Shown here in pieces: positions 9,943-16,812 of a DNA stretch of 17,454 nucleotides (within the stretch, counting starts at the first letter, position 1; the number at the start of each line of letters is the position of its first letter). A program made the position numbers and the translations under genes. The DNA is from Gammaproteobacteria bacterium (GTDB lineage: Bacteria > Pseudomonadota > Gammaproteobacteria > Nitrococcales > Nitrococcaceae), in the NCBI GenBank assembly GCA_018334525.1, contig JAGXLT010000001.1, positions 1 through 17,454 of the forward strand, in the 5' to 3' direction. The notes under the pieces were generated by a model. It was not told the DNA's origin and ran no database searches. It saw only the letters and a program-made list of their open reading frames with translations.

Positions 9943-10455
9943 TTACTCCAGCTCGTCGAGGATTTGATCGATTTTCTCCGGGGTTAACTCGGTGTAGTAC
10001 ACCTCATCAACCAACATCATCGGTGCACCGGCACAAGCGGCCAGGCACTCTTCCTCCCTTTTTAAGGTGATTCGACCATCGCTGGTCGTTTCACCAAGCC
10101 GAATACCCAGTTTTTTCTCTGCATATTCCACAATCTCGTTTGAGCCGCGCAGCATGCACGAGATATTGGTACAAATATTGACTTTGTGCCGACCCACTGG
10201 CTCCACATCAAACATGCCGTAAAAAGTTGCCACTTCGTACACGCGCGTGGGCGCAAGCTCAAGATACTCCGCCACGGCATCCATGCGCGCCCGCGGTAAC
10301 CAACCGCCGCTGTTATGTTGAACAATATGCAATGCCGGAATCACTGCCGAGCGTTTGCCTTCCGCAGAATCCGGAAAGCGCGTCAGCCACGCATCGATCT
10401 CTATGCGTTCTTGTTCAGTAAGGCCTTCCTCAACGGGTTTTGCCGCACCGCTCAC
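9943..10455 (-). CDS. nuoE: NADH-quinone oxidoreductase subunit E (2Fe-2S)
   Basis: Thioredoxin-fold 2Fe-2S subunit of the NADH dehydrogenase module, carrying cluster N1a beside the flavin. 170 residues. Ligands Cys95 and Cys100 (CTNISC) and Cys137 and Cys141 (ECLAAC) are all present. The helical N-terminal region contains [12 protein letters not shown] (71-82), typical of the family. The start is GTG at 10455-10453, overlapping the nuoD TGA as GTGA, with a strong GGGGAGG 7 nt upstream. It ends with tandem TAA TAA stops. No ATG near the expected N-terminus competes with the GTG. Confidence 0.97.
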   Translation of the reverse strand: MSGAAKPVEEGLTEQERIEIDAWLTRFPDSAEGKRSAVIPALHIVQHNSGGWLPRARMDAVAEYLELAPTRVYEVATFYGMFDVEPVGRHKVNICTNISCMLRGSNEIVEYAEKKLGIRLGETTSDGRITLKREEECLAACAGAPMMLVDEVYYTELTPEKIDQILDELE

Positions 10456-11705
10456 CGGTCAACCTCCCCAAAAACAATATCTAACGTACCCATAATCGTC
10501 ACCACATCGGCCAACATATGCCCTTTCGCTAATTCATCCATTGCTGCCATATGCGCAAAACCCGGCGCCCTCAACTTGAGGCGATAGGGTTTATTAGCGC
10601 CATCAGAAACAATGTAGGCGCCGAATTCGCCTTTCGGCGCTTCAATCGAGGCATAAACCTCACCGGCCGGCGGGCAATAGCCTTCCGTGAAAAGTTTGAA
10701 GTGATGGATCAATGACTCCATATCATCTTTCATTTCTTCGCGGGACGGCGGCGCCACTTTGTGGTCCTGAATCATGACCGGCCCGTCATTACGACGAAGC
10801 CAGCTTACGCACTGTCGAATAATCCGAACTGACTGGCGAAGCTCTTCCATCCGGATTAAATACCGATCGTAGCAATCACCATTGGTGCCGACCGGAATAT
10901 CAAACTCCATTCGGTCATAAACCTCATAAGGCCGCTTACGTCGCAGATCCCACTCAACCCCGGAGCCACGAAGCATCGGCCCCGTAAAGCCCAGTTGCAG
11001 GGCACGCTCTGGGGAAACAATGGCCACGTCAACTAAGCGCTGTTTCCAGATTCGATTATCCGTGAGCAGCGTTTCTATCTCATCAACCGTAACGAGGAAA
11101 CGACTGCAAAAACCTTCAATGAAGTCGAGCATGTTGCCTTCACGGTCTTCATTCATCTGTTTCAGATTTTTTTCAGAGCGAAACTCTGAAGACCGATACT
11201 TCGGCATGGTGGCCGGCAAATCTCTGTAAACACCGCCAGGGCGATAGTAGGTTGCATGCATTCGCGCCCCACTCACGGCCTCATAACAATCCATCAACTC
11301 TTCTCTTTCTTTAAACGCATAAAGAAAGACCGTCATAGCGCCCACATCAAGGCCGTGAGCGCCTATCCAAAGCAGATGATTTAAGATTCGGGTAATTTCA
11401 TCGAACATCACCCGAATGTATTGCGCCCGCTCAGGTGGCGTTACGCCCAGTAATTTTTCAATAGCCAGCACGTAGGCATGTTCGTTGCACATCATCGACA
11501 CATAATCGAGCCGATCCATATACCCAATGCTTTGATTGTAGGGTTTGGTCTCCGCGAGCTTCTCAGTTGCGCGATGCAGCAGACCGATGTGCGGATCCGC
11601 CCGGCGCACAACTTCACCCTCCATCTCAAGCACCAGACGCAACACGCCGTGGGCCGCAGGATGCTGGGGCCCAAAGTTTACGGTATAGCTATTAATCTCA
11701 GCCAT
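10452..11705 (-). CDS. nuoD: NADH-quinone oxidoreductase subunit D
   Basis: 49-kDa subunit homologue (NiFe-hydrogenase large-subunit fold without the metal site); with NuoB and NuoH it forms the quinone site. 417 residues. The N-terminal loop GPQHPAAHG (12-20) holds His19, and [12 protein letters not shown] holds Tyr68. This pair is 49 residues apart, the same spacing as the quinone-head ligands His38/Tyr87 of the Thermus enzyme. A reading frame from 11738 would add 11 basic residues. The ATG at 11705 is chosen because GGAGGAG lies 7 nt upstream and [16 protein letters not shown] is the family N-terminus. It overlaps nuoC by 8 nt. It is separate from nuoC, unlike the fused nuoCD of enterobacteria. 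Confidence 0.97.
   Translation of the reverse strand: MAEINSYTVNFGPQHPAAHGVLRLVLEMEGEVVRRADPHIGLLHRATEKLAETKPYNQSIGYMDRLDYVSMMCNEHAYVLAIEKLLGVTPPERAQYIRVMFDEITRILNHLLWIGAHGLDVGAMTVFLYAFKEREELMDCYEAVSGARMHATYYRPGGVYRDLPATMPKYRSSEFRSEKNLKQMNEDREGNMLDFIEGFCSRFLVTVDEIETLLTDNRIWKQRLVDVAIVSPERALQLGFTGPMLRGSGVEWDLRRKRPYEVYDRMEFDIPVGTNGDCYDRYLIRMEELRQSVRIIRQCVSWLRRNDGPVMIQDHKVAPPSREEMKDDMESLIHHFKLFTEGYCPPAGEVYASIEAPKGEFGAYIVSDGANKPYRLKLRAPGFAHMAAMDELAKGHMLADVVTIMGTLDIVFGEVDR
10463..10469 (-). promoter_or_regulatory. nuoE ribosome binding site (supports GTG start)
   Basis: GGGGAGG with a 7-nt spacer to the GTG at 10455-10453. It lies inside the last codons of nuoD, so nuoE translation is probably coupled to nuoD termination. 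Confidence 0.7.
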
Positions 11706-12432
11706 TCTTCGGCTCCTCCGCAGCGGCAGGATCCGCATATCGATTGTCGTCTCGTATTACCCGAGGAACCAACACCCTCGGTTCGATAGAGACCGGCTCA
11801 TAAACGACCCTTCCCTTGGTTTCGTCGTAGCGAACTTCCACGTTACCAATGAGCGGGAAATCTTTACGAAACGGGTGCCCGACAAAACCATAATCCGTGA
11901 GAATACGACGCAAATCCGGATGGCCTTCAAATAAAATTCCATACAAGTCAAAGGCCTCTCTTTCCTGCCAATTCGCGGAAGCCCAAATCGGCATAACCGA
12001 ATCAAGCATCGGCATATCGTCATCTGCTGCAAAGCAGCGCACTCGCAGGCGCAAATTATTGGTCACAGACAACAGATGATAAACCGCCGCAAACCGTCGA
12101 GCGGTGTTCGACGTAACCTCTTGAACACCATAAATACCGGTTAGACCTAGCCGCCCCGTTGAGAACCCATCAACGCCACGACTAAACCCGGTGTTACTGG
12201 CTTCATCCGTTGTCCATTCGTCCTGACCGTAGGCAGCATAGTCAACGCCTGCAATGTCTAATAACTGCTCAAATTGAAGGCTTTCGGCATCACGCAGCTG
12301 TTGCATCGCGGCGTATAGGTTTTCGGGTGCGACCTCAATTTCTACCTCGTCATAGGCACAAGCGCTATCCGCCACGAGCTCACCCAGTAACGCATTAACT
12401 CGTTCCAGCAGTCGCTCCGAGGAAATGGCCAT
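11698..12432 (-). CDS. nuoC: NADH-quinone oxidoreductase subunit C (separate from D)
   Basis: 30-kDa subunit homologue that packs on NuoD in the peripheral arm; no cofactor. 244 residues. The family signature is intact at about 157-193: [18 protein letters not shown] then [19 protein letters not shown]. Between GVDYAAYG (62-69) and the conserved [12 protein letters not shown] (112-123) there is an extra segment of about 40 residues rich in Gly, Ser, Thr and Asp. Short NuoC proteins lack it; I recall a similar segment in Xanthomonas-like NuoC. The start ATG has AAGGAG 5 nt upstream and lies 9 nt after the nuoB stop; the 3' end overlaps nuoD by 8 nt. Confidence 0.96.
   Translation of the reverse strand: MAISSERLLERVNALLGELVADSACAYDEVEIEVAPENLYAAMQQLRDAESLQFEQLLDIAGVDYAAYGQDEWTTDEASNTGFSRGVDGFSTGRLGLTGIYGVQEVTSNTARRFAAVYHLLSVTNNLRLRVRCFAADDDMPMLDSVMPIWASANWQEREAFDLYGILFEGHPDLRRILTDYGFVGHPFRKDFPLIGNVEVRYDETKGRVVYEPVSIEPRVLVPRVIRDDNRYADPAAAEEPKNG
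11713..11719 (-). promoter_or_regulatory. nuoD ribosome binding site (decides start)
   Basis: GGAGGAG with a 7-nt spacer to the ATG at 11705-11703, within the end of nuoC. It favours this ATG over the in-frame one at 11738. Confidence 0.75.
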
Positions 12433-12441
12433 ACCTGCTCC

Positions 12442-12918
12442 TTAGCGTGCGATGGTGTTCGTACGACGGATTTTGTTCTGCAGCTGCACTATTCCATACA
12501 GCAGCGCTTCTGCTGTGGGCGGGCAACCCGGCACGTAAATATCAACCGGAACAATTCGATCGCAGCCACGAGTGACTGAATAAGAATAATGATAGTATCC
12601 GCCGCCGTTGGCACAGGAGCCCATCGAGATGACCCATTTCGGATCTGGCATCTGGTCATAAACCCGACGCAGGGCGGGAGCCATCTTATTCACGAGGGTG
12701 CCGGCCACGATCATCACGTCAGACTGACGCGGCGAGGGCCGAAAGATCAGCCCCAGCCGATCCATATCATAGCGAGCCGCGCCTGCGTGCATCATCTCTA
12801 CGGCGCAGCAAGCCAACCCAAAGGTCATCGGCCATAATGACCCCGTCCGCGCCCAGTTAATAAGCTTATCGGCAGAGGTTGTGACAAAGCCCTTTTCAAG
12901 AACGCCCTCTATTCCCAT
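12442..12918 (-). CDS. nuoB: NADH-quinone oxidoreductase subunit B (terminal cluster N2)
   Basis: PSST-type subunit carrying N2, the 4Fe-4S cluster that reduces quinone. With the ATG at 12918 the protein has 158 residues, the family size. The N2 ligands are the adjacent pair Cys37-Cys38 ([11 protein letters not shown]), Cys102 (MGSCANGGG) and Cys132 ([11 protein letters not shown]), all present. The frame stays open upstream to 13029, but that part overlaps nuoA and does not look like NuoB. The ATG at 12918 has AAGGAG 7 nt upstream and gives [19 protein letters not shown], a normal N-terminus. It overlaps the end of nuoA by 10 nt. Confidence 0.97.
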   Translation of the reverse strand: MGIEGVLEKGFVTTSADKLINWARTGSLWPMTFGLACCAVEMMHAGAARYDMDRLGLIFRPSPRQSDVMIVAGTLVNKMAPALRRVYDQMPDPKWVISMGSCANGGGYYHYSYSVTRGCDRIVPVDIYVPGCPPTAEALLYGIVQLQNKIRRTNTIAR

Positions 12919-13265
12919 TCCAGCGCTCCTTTTTTCCACTCGTAAAGAAAACCGATTAGCAGGATGCCGATAAAGACCGCCATCGCACCAAATCCGAACA
13001 AGCCGATTTCGTCCAAGACAATGGCCCACGGGAAGAGAAAAGCAATCTCTAAGTCGAATATGATGAACAATATAGCAACAAGGTAATACCGAACATCAAA
13101 CTGCATTCGAGAGTCTTCGAATGCCTCAAAACCGCATTCGTAAGGCGAAAGTTTGTCTTGATCAGGCCGACGGGGCGCCAACACGAAACCCGCCAGCAAC
13201 GGCACCACGCCAATGCCCATGGCAAGGACGATAAACACCAGCACTGGTAAGTAACTTTCAATCAT
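12909..13265 (-). CDS. nuoA: NADH-quinone oxidoreductase subunit A
   Basis: First gene of the nuo operon; three-helix membrane subunit (ND3 homologue) next to the quinone chamber. 118 residues. The conserved loop [11 protein letters not shown] contains Cys44, the residue that reports the active/deactive state in mitochondrial ND3. Helix 2 carries Asp71 and Glu73 in [15 protein letters not shown]. The ATG at 13265 gives the family N-terminus [11 protein letters not shown]; the next in-frame ATG would cut into helix 1. The start is unusual: it lies only 8 nt after the CCA end of a tRNA-Leu gene, and the leader (ATTATTTT) has no Shine-Dalgarno sequence. The 3' end overlaps nuoB by 10 nt. Confidence 0.96.
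   Translation of the reverse strand: MIESYLPVLVFIVLAMGIGVVPLLAGFVLAPRRPDQDKLSPYECGFEAFEDSRMQFDVRYYLVAILFIIFDLEIAFLFPWAIVLDEIGLFGFGAMAVFIGILLIGFLYEWKKGALEWE
12926..12931 (-). promoter_or_regulatory. nuoB ribosome binding site (decides start)
   Basis: AAGGAG with a 7-nt spacer to the ATG at 12918-12916, lying inside the last codons of nuoA. It excludes the longer in-frame reading that would start at 13029. Confidence 0.75.
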
Positions 13266-13273
13266 AAAATAAT

Positions 13274-13358
13274 TGGTGCGGATGGCCGGACTCGAACCGG
13301 CACGGCTTTCGCCACTGCCCCCTCAAGACAGCGTGTCTACCAGTTCCACCACATCCGC
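13274..13358 (-). tRNA. tRNA-Leu (anticodon GAG)
   Basis: An 85-nt class II tRNA read directly from the minus strand. The acceptor strands GCGGATG and CATCCGC pair fully; the discriminator is A and CCA is encoded at 13276-13274. The anticodon stem is CTGTC/GGCAG with loop TTGAGGG, giving anticodon GAG at 13324-13322 (Leu codons CUC and CUU). The variable arm folds around GGC-GAAA-GCC. The T stem is GCCGG/CCGGC with loop TTCGAGT. The same isoacceptor (leuU) follows secG in E. coli, which supports the call. It sits between the probable secG terminator and nuoA and is very likely co-transcribed with nuo. Confidence 0.98.
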
Positions 13359-13384
13359 GTAACGGTAGCCAAAAGTATTCTGCA

Positions 13385-13413
13385 AGATTACCAGTGTAGG
13401 GCGATCGCCACAA
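13385..13413 (-). promoter_or_regulatory. Candidate promoter for tRNA-Leu and the nuo operon
   Basis: On the minus strand TTGTGG (13413-13408) is followed after exactly 17 nt by TAATCT (13390-13385), preceded by TG one base before the -10, as in extended -10 promoters. Each hexamer matches only about 3 of 6 consensus bases, so this is weak by score. However, its place between a probable terminator and the tRNA 5' end is where a promoter is needed. It would start transcription about 20 nt before the tRNA. Confidence 0.35.
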
Positions 13414-13415
13414 TC

Positions 13416-13451
13416 AAAAACCGGCCCCAAAAGTGCTTGAAACCGGTTTTT
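13416..13451 (-). terminator. Probable rho-independent terminator after secG
   Basis: A perfect 9-bp inverted repeat, AAAAACCGG and CCGGTTTTT, separated by an 18-nt loop, starts 7 nt after the secG stop codon. The 3' arm ends in TTTTT on the minus strand, and the A tract on the other side makes it symmetric. Only four pairs are G-C and the loop is long, so it may be leaky. It would separate the ftsH-secG transcript from tRNA-Leu/nuo. Confidence 0.6.
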
Positions 13452-13458
13452 CTCAGCC

Positions 13459-13827
13459 TTACTCTGCCGGCGCCGGCGCCGCTTCTTCGCCGCCCACTCG
13501 CTGACCGGCAGCATCTTCAGGTACCGGTGGCATCGTATCTTCTTCGATTAGAGAATCAGGGTCTACACGATCAATCACACTGTCACCGGAATCACTGAAG
13601 GTGCCCGCCATGATCGCGAGCGTTAAACTGGTAACGAAAAACAAAATTCCCAGTATGCCAGTCAGACGACCCAAAAATGAGGCAGAGCCGCGGGCACCAA
13701 ACACGGTGCTAGAGGCACCGCTGCCAAATGCAGCCCCCGCGTCGGCACCTTTACCATGCTGCATCAGCACGATGCCGATTAACGCCACGGCAAGAATTAA
13801 ATGAATTGCAAGAACGATCGTGTACAT
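13459..13827 (-). CDS. secG: Protein-export membrane protein SecG
   Basis: Small accessory subunit of the SecYEG translocon in the cytoplasmic membrane. 122 residues with two hydrophobic helices (about 1-22 and 53-75). The conserved cytoplasmic loop between them reads LMQHGKGADAGAAFGSGAS and continues to the SASFLGR pattern. The C-terminal part, about 45 residues, is acidic and ends in an Ala/Pro stretch (EEAAPAPAE); such tails are variable in the family. The ATG lies 24 nt after the tpiA stop, with GGGAA about 5 nt upstream. The order tpiA-secG-tRNA-Leu is common in gammaproteobacteria. Confidence 0.96.
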   Translation of the reverse strand: MYTIVLAIHLILAVALIGIVLMQHGKGADAGAAFGSGASSTVFGARGSASFLGRLTGILGILFFVTSLTLAIMAGTFSDSGDSVIDRVDPDSLIEEDTMPPVPEDAAGQRVGGEEAAPAPAE

Positions 13828-13851
13828 GTGATTCCCAGGTTCGAACTAATG

Positions 13852-14586
13852 CTATTGCCGTGCGGCGGCACAAATTGCCGCAAACGCATCAGCCTTAAGA
13901 GAGGCGCCGCCAATCAATCCGCCATCAACATCTGGCATATCAAGCAGCGACTCCGCGTTTTCCGCATTCATGCTGCCGCCGTAGAGGATACGCAGATCTG
14001 CTGAAACACGCTCGCGAATAAAGGCGTGCACTGCCTGAGCCTGATCGGCGGAAGCCGTCCGCCCGGTACCGATGGCCCATACCGGCTCATACGCAATAAT
14101 ACCATCGCCAAACCCGGACTCACCCAGCACCGTCTTCACGGCATCAACTTGTGCAGCAATGACAGCCTCGGTCTGCCCGGACTCTCGCGCTTCGAGTGTT
14201 TCGCCAACACATAAAATGGGCCGAAGGCCTGCGCCAAGCGCATACTGAAACCGCTGGGCAATCAGCTCATCCGTTTCGGCATAGAACTGCCTTCTTTCTG
14301 AGTGTCCGACAATGACGTAACGAGCACCCAAATCAGCCAACATTTCGGTGGCAACTTCACCAGTCCGCGCACCAAGCGGTACTTCCGCGCAATTCTGAGC
14401 CCCTAGAGCGACATTCGAGCCTGCGATTGCCGTGGCAACCCGCTCTAAATGACATGCCGGCGGACAAACAACAATATCCACACCATCAACCGCAGATACC
14501 GCATCTACGACTTGACCTGCCAACACAGTAGCCGCATCAGCAAGCCCGTTCATCTTCCAATTGCCAGCGATCAGCGGAGTTCGCAT
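13852..14586 (-). CDS. tpiA: Triosephosphate isomerase
   Basis: Glycolytic and gluconeogenic enzyme interconverting dihydroxyacetone phosphate and glyceraldehyde 3-phosphate; cytosolic homodimer. 244 residues. Substrate-binding Asn9 and Lys11 are in AGNWKMNG, the electrophile His95 in VIVGHSERR, and the catalytic base Glu167 in AYEPVWAIGTG. The phosphate-binding loop LYGGSMN and the C-terminal GLIGGASLKADAF are also present. The ATG at 14586 gives the standard N-terminus MRTPLIAGNWKM; a TTG one codon earlier is not needed. The ribosome binding site is weak (GGAT). It lies 55 nt downstream of glmM with no visible terminator between them, so it is probably in the same transcript. Confidence 0.98.
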   Translation of the reverse strand: MRTPLIAGNWKMNGLADAATVLAGQVVDAVSAVDGVDIVVCPPACHLERVATAIAGSNVALGAQNCAEVPLGARTGEVATEMLADLGARYVIVGHSERRQFYAETDELIAQRFQYALGAGLRPILCVGETLEARESGQTEAVIAAQVDAVKTVLGESGFGDGIIAYEPVWAIGTGRTASADQAQAVHAFIRERVSADLRILYGGSMNAENAESLLDMPDVDGGLIGGASLKADAFAAICAAARQ

Positions 14587-14641
14587 CAAAATTTATCCGT
14601 CGCAGAAAAAGGGGCAAGGTTACTGTGCAGCGTCAGTTTTA

Positions 14642-15991
14642 TCAATGCGCGACCTCAGCAACCGCAATGATTTCGCTTGCAAGCCGCTCGGCAGCGTCAC
14701 GAACTCGCCCGGCATCTTCACCCTCAACCATGACGCGTAAAACCGGCTCAGTACCCGAGGCGCGCAACAGTATGCGGCCGGTTTTACCCAGCTCCGCCTC
14801 AACCGCCGAAAGCGTCTTACCCACCCGCTGGTCCTTGAGCACATCACTGCCGGCGCTAACCGGCACATTAATCATGCATTGCGGTAATTTTTCCATGCCA
14901 CGCGCGAGCATGCTCAGCGGCAACTGCTGATCAAGCGCATACCCCAGTACCTGCAGTGCAGAGACCACACCATCTCCGGTGGTAGTACGATCTAGGCAAA
15001 CAAGATGCCCGGAAGACTCCCCGCCAATGCTGCCTCCCGTTGCCATGAGCCGCTCAAGCACGTAGCGATCACCAACCCTGGCACGCTCAAATGGCACGCC
15101 AAGCTGACCAAGCGCTAACTCAAGCCCCAAATTACTCATTTGCGTGCCGACCACCGGACCCGAGATTAAACCTGCTTCATGCCGGCCTCGCGCGATGATC
15201 CATAAAAGCTGATCACCATCGAGCGCTGTACCATTTTCATCCACCATAATGACTCGATCACCATCGCCATCCAGCGCAATACCCAGATCCGCACCGTTAT
15301 CTAACACCGCCTGCTGAAGCGGCTCGATATGCGTTGAGCCACAATCAACGTTAATATTCAGCCCATCGGGATGCACGCCACGCCGAATCACACGAGCACC
15401 CAGTTCTTCAAAAACGGCGGGCGCTACCTGATAACCTGCACCATTGGCACAATCAACAACGATCGTTAATCCCGCCAGACCGTTGGCGCGCTGCAGGGTA
15501 TGCTTGCAAAATTCAATATAACGCCCCGGCGCATCAACCAATCGAGAGGCTTTACCAAGTGCTGCTGAGGATACAGTCGTTAAGGGGCGCTCAAGCTGCG
15601 CTTCCATGGCAAGCTCGGTAGCGTCATCAAGCTTAAAACCATCGGCAGAGAAAAACTTAATGCCATTATCTTCATGGCCATTATGTGAGGCGCTGATCAC
15701 AATACCCGCGTTCGCTCGCAAGGTCCGTGTCAGATAGGCAATAGCCGGGGTTGGCATAGGACCTAACAACTGAATATTGATACCCGCTGCAATCAACCCT
15801 GCTTCCAGCGCCGACTCAAACATATAGTTTGATAATCGGGTGTCTTTGCCGATCAGAACCTGCTCGCCGACACCACGGCCCGCCAGGACCTGCCCGGCCG
15901 CCCAGCCAAGCTTAAGCACAAAATCAGCCGTGATCGGCGGCTCTCCGACTCGCCCCCGAATCCCATCGGTCCCAAAATAACGCTTGGCCAT
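14642..15991 (-). CDS. glmM: Phosphoglucosamine mutase
   Basis: Converts glucosamine 6-phosphate to glucosamine 1-phosphate, a step towards UDP-GlcNAc for peptidoglycan and lipopolysaccharide. 449 residues. The N-terminal [11 protein letters not shown] is diagnostic. The phosphorylated serine is Ser102 in [15 protein letters not shown]. The Mg-binding loop DGDGDR gives Asp241, 243 and 245, the same numbers as in E. coli GlmM. The phosphate-binding loop RASGTEP is at about 410-416. The start is the ATG overlapping the folP TGA by one base (TGATG), with AAGGAG 6 nt upstream. The TGA stop is followed directly by TAA. Confidence 0.98.
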   Translation of the reverse strand: MAKRYFGTDGIRGRVGEPPITADFVLKLGWAAGQVLAGRGVGEQVLIGKDTRLSNYMFESALEAGLIAAGINIQLLGPMPTPAIAYLTRTLRANAGIVISASHNGHEDNGIKFFSADGFKLDDATELAMEAQLERPLTTVSSAALGKASRLVDAPGRYIEFCKHTLQRANGLAGLTIVVDCANGAGYQVAPAVFEELGARVIRRGVHPDGLNINVDCGSTHIEPLQQAVLDNGADLGIALDGDGDRVIMVDENGTALDGDQLLWIIARGRHEAGLISGPVVGTQMSNLGLELALGQLGVPFERARVGDRYVLERLMATGGSIGGESSGHLVCLDRTTTGDGVVSALQVLGYALDQQLPLSMLARGMEKLPQCMINVPVSAGSDVLKDQRVGKTLSAVEAELGKTGRILLRASGTEPVLRVMVEGEDAGRVRDAAERLASEIIAVAEVAH

Positions 15992-16794
15992 CAAAAACTC
16001 CTTATGAATTGGACAAGCCGCACCGAGTCAAAGGTTTCTGCCACATCATGGGCTCGAATAATACTCGCACCATTCCAGACTGCCAGTGTTGCCGCCGCCA
16101 CACTACCGGCTAATCGCTCCTCAATGGGCCGACCTAATACCCGCCCAACCAATGACTTACGAGACAAACCGGCCAAAATTGGCAAACCCAAAACAGCCAA
16201 CTCAGACAGATTGGCAAGCAGCTTCGCATTGTGCTCATCTGTCTTACCAAATCCAAAGCCCGGATCAATAATCAGCCGCCCTCGCTCAATACCTGCCGCT
16301 TCGGCTGCTTTCACCCGAGCTGCCAAGAAATCACGCACATCCTCGACAACGTCATTATAAACCGGATTATTTTGCATGGTGGTTGGTGTGCCCTGCATAT
16401 GCATCAGGCAGATTGACGCATCCAGTGCCGCAGCCACTTCAAGCGCGCCAGGCTCTGTCAGCGCTCGCACATCATTAATCAGCTGCGCACCTGCATTGCA
16501 GGCGGCCTGCATTACCGCAGGCTTACTGGTATCCACAGAAATGGGAATAGAAACCGAGGACCGCACCGCCTCAACAACCGGCAGCACGCGATCAAGCTCT
16601 TCAGGCAGGGTTACCGGTTTCGCTCCGGGACGGGTGGATTCGCCCCCAACATCAATGATGGCAGCACCGGCTTCCTCCATCGCACAAGCATGATCAATAG
16701 CCGCTTGCGCATGTAAAAAAACACCCCCATCAGAAAAGGAGTCGGGGGTCACATTCAGGACCCCCATCACACACGGCTCGGCCAAATTGATCAT
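15991..16794 (-). CDS. folP: Dihydropteroate synthase
   Basis: Joins 6-hydroxymethyl-dihydropterin pyrophosphate and p-aminobenzoate to form dihydropteroate in folate synthesis; the sulfonamide target family. 267 residues. Motifs in order are [16 protein letters not shown] (9-24), [11 protein letters not shown] (48-58), ISVDTSKP (85-92), INDVRA (106-111), [14 protein letters not shown], the pyrophosphate-binding [10 protein letters not shown], and RAHDV near the C-terminus. Only 8 residues precede the first motif, whereas E. coli FolP has 16. The reading frame is the same as ftsH and is closed by the ftsH TAG seven codons upstream, with no ATG, GTG or TTG between, so no longer canonical start exists. 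The ribosome binding site is weak. It overlaps glmM by one base. Confidence 0.97.
   Translation of the reverse strand: MINLAEPCVMGVLNVTPDSFSDGGVFLHAQAAIDHACAMEEAGAAIIDVGGESTRPGAKPVTLPEELDRVLPVVEAVRSSVSIPISVDTSKPAVMQAACNAGAQLINDVRALTEPGALEVAAALDASICLMHMQGTPTTMQNNPVYNDVVEDVRDFLAARVKAAEAAGIERGRLIIDPGFGFGKTDEHNAKLLANLSELAVLGLPILAGLSRKSLVGRVLGRPIEERLAGSVAAATLAVWNGASIIRAHDVAETFDSVRLVQFIRSF
15998..16003 (-). promoter_or_regulatory. glmM ribosome binding site
   Basis: AAGGAG with a 6-nt spacer to the ATG at 15991-15989, inside the last codons of folP. It fixes the glmM start at the TGATG junction rather than the TTG one codon upstream. Confidence 0.75.
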
Positions 16795-16812
16795 TAATCC
16801 GCTTAGCTCAGA

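Noticed and set aside
12919..13029. N-terminal extension of NuoB by 37 residues
   Set aside because: The extension lies inside nuoA, does not resemble NuoB N-termini, and the internal ATG has an AAGGAG at ideal spacing.
13323..13514. Minus-strand frame of 63 codons spanning the secG end and tRNA
   Set aside because: It overlaps the secG 3' end in another frame, runs through the terminator hairpin and ends inside the tRNA-Leu gene, so it is not a plausible gene.
14587..14641. Possible promoter or terminator in the 55-nt glmM-tpiA gap
   Set aside because: A TTGCCC and an ATAAAT can be found but the spacing is only 15 nt, and there is no stable inverted repeat with a T tract. I see no supportable signal.
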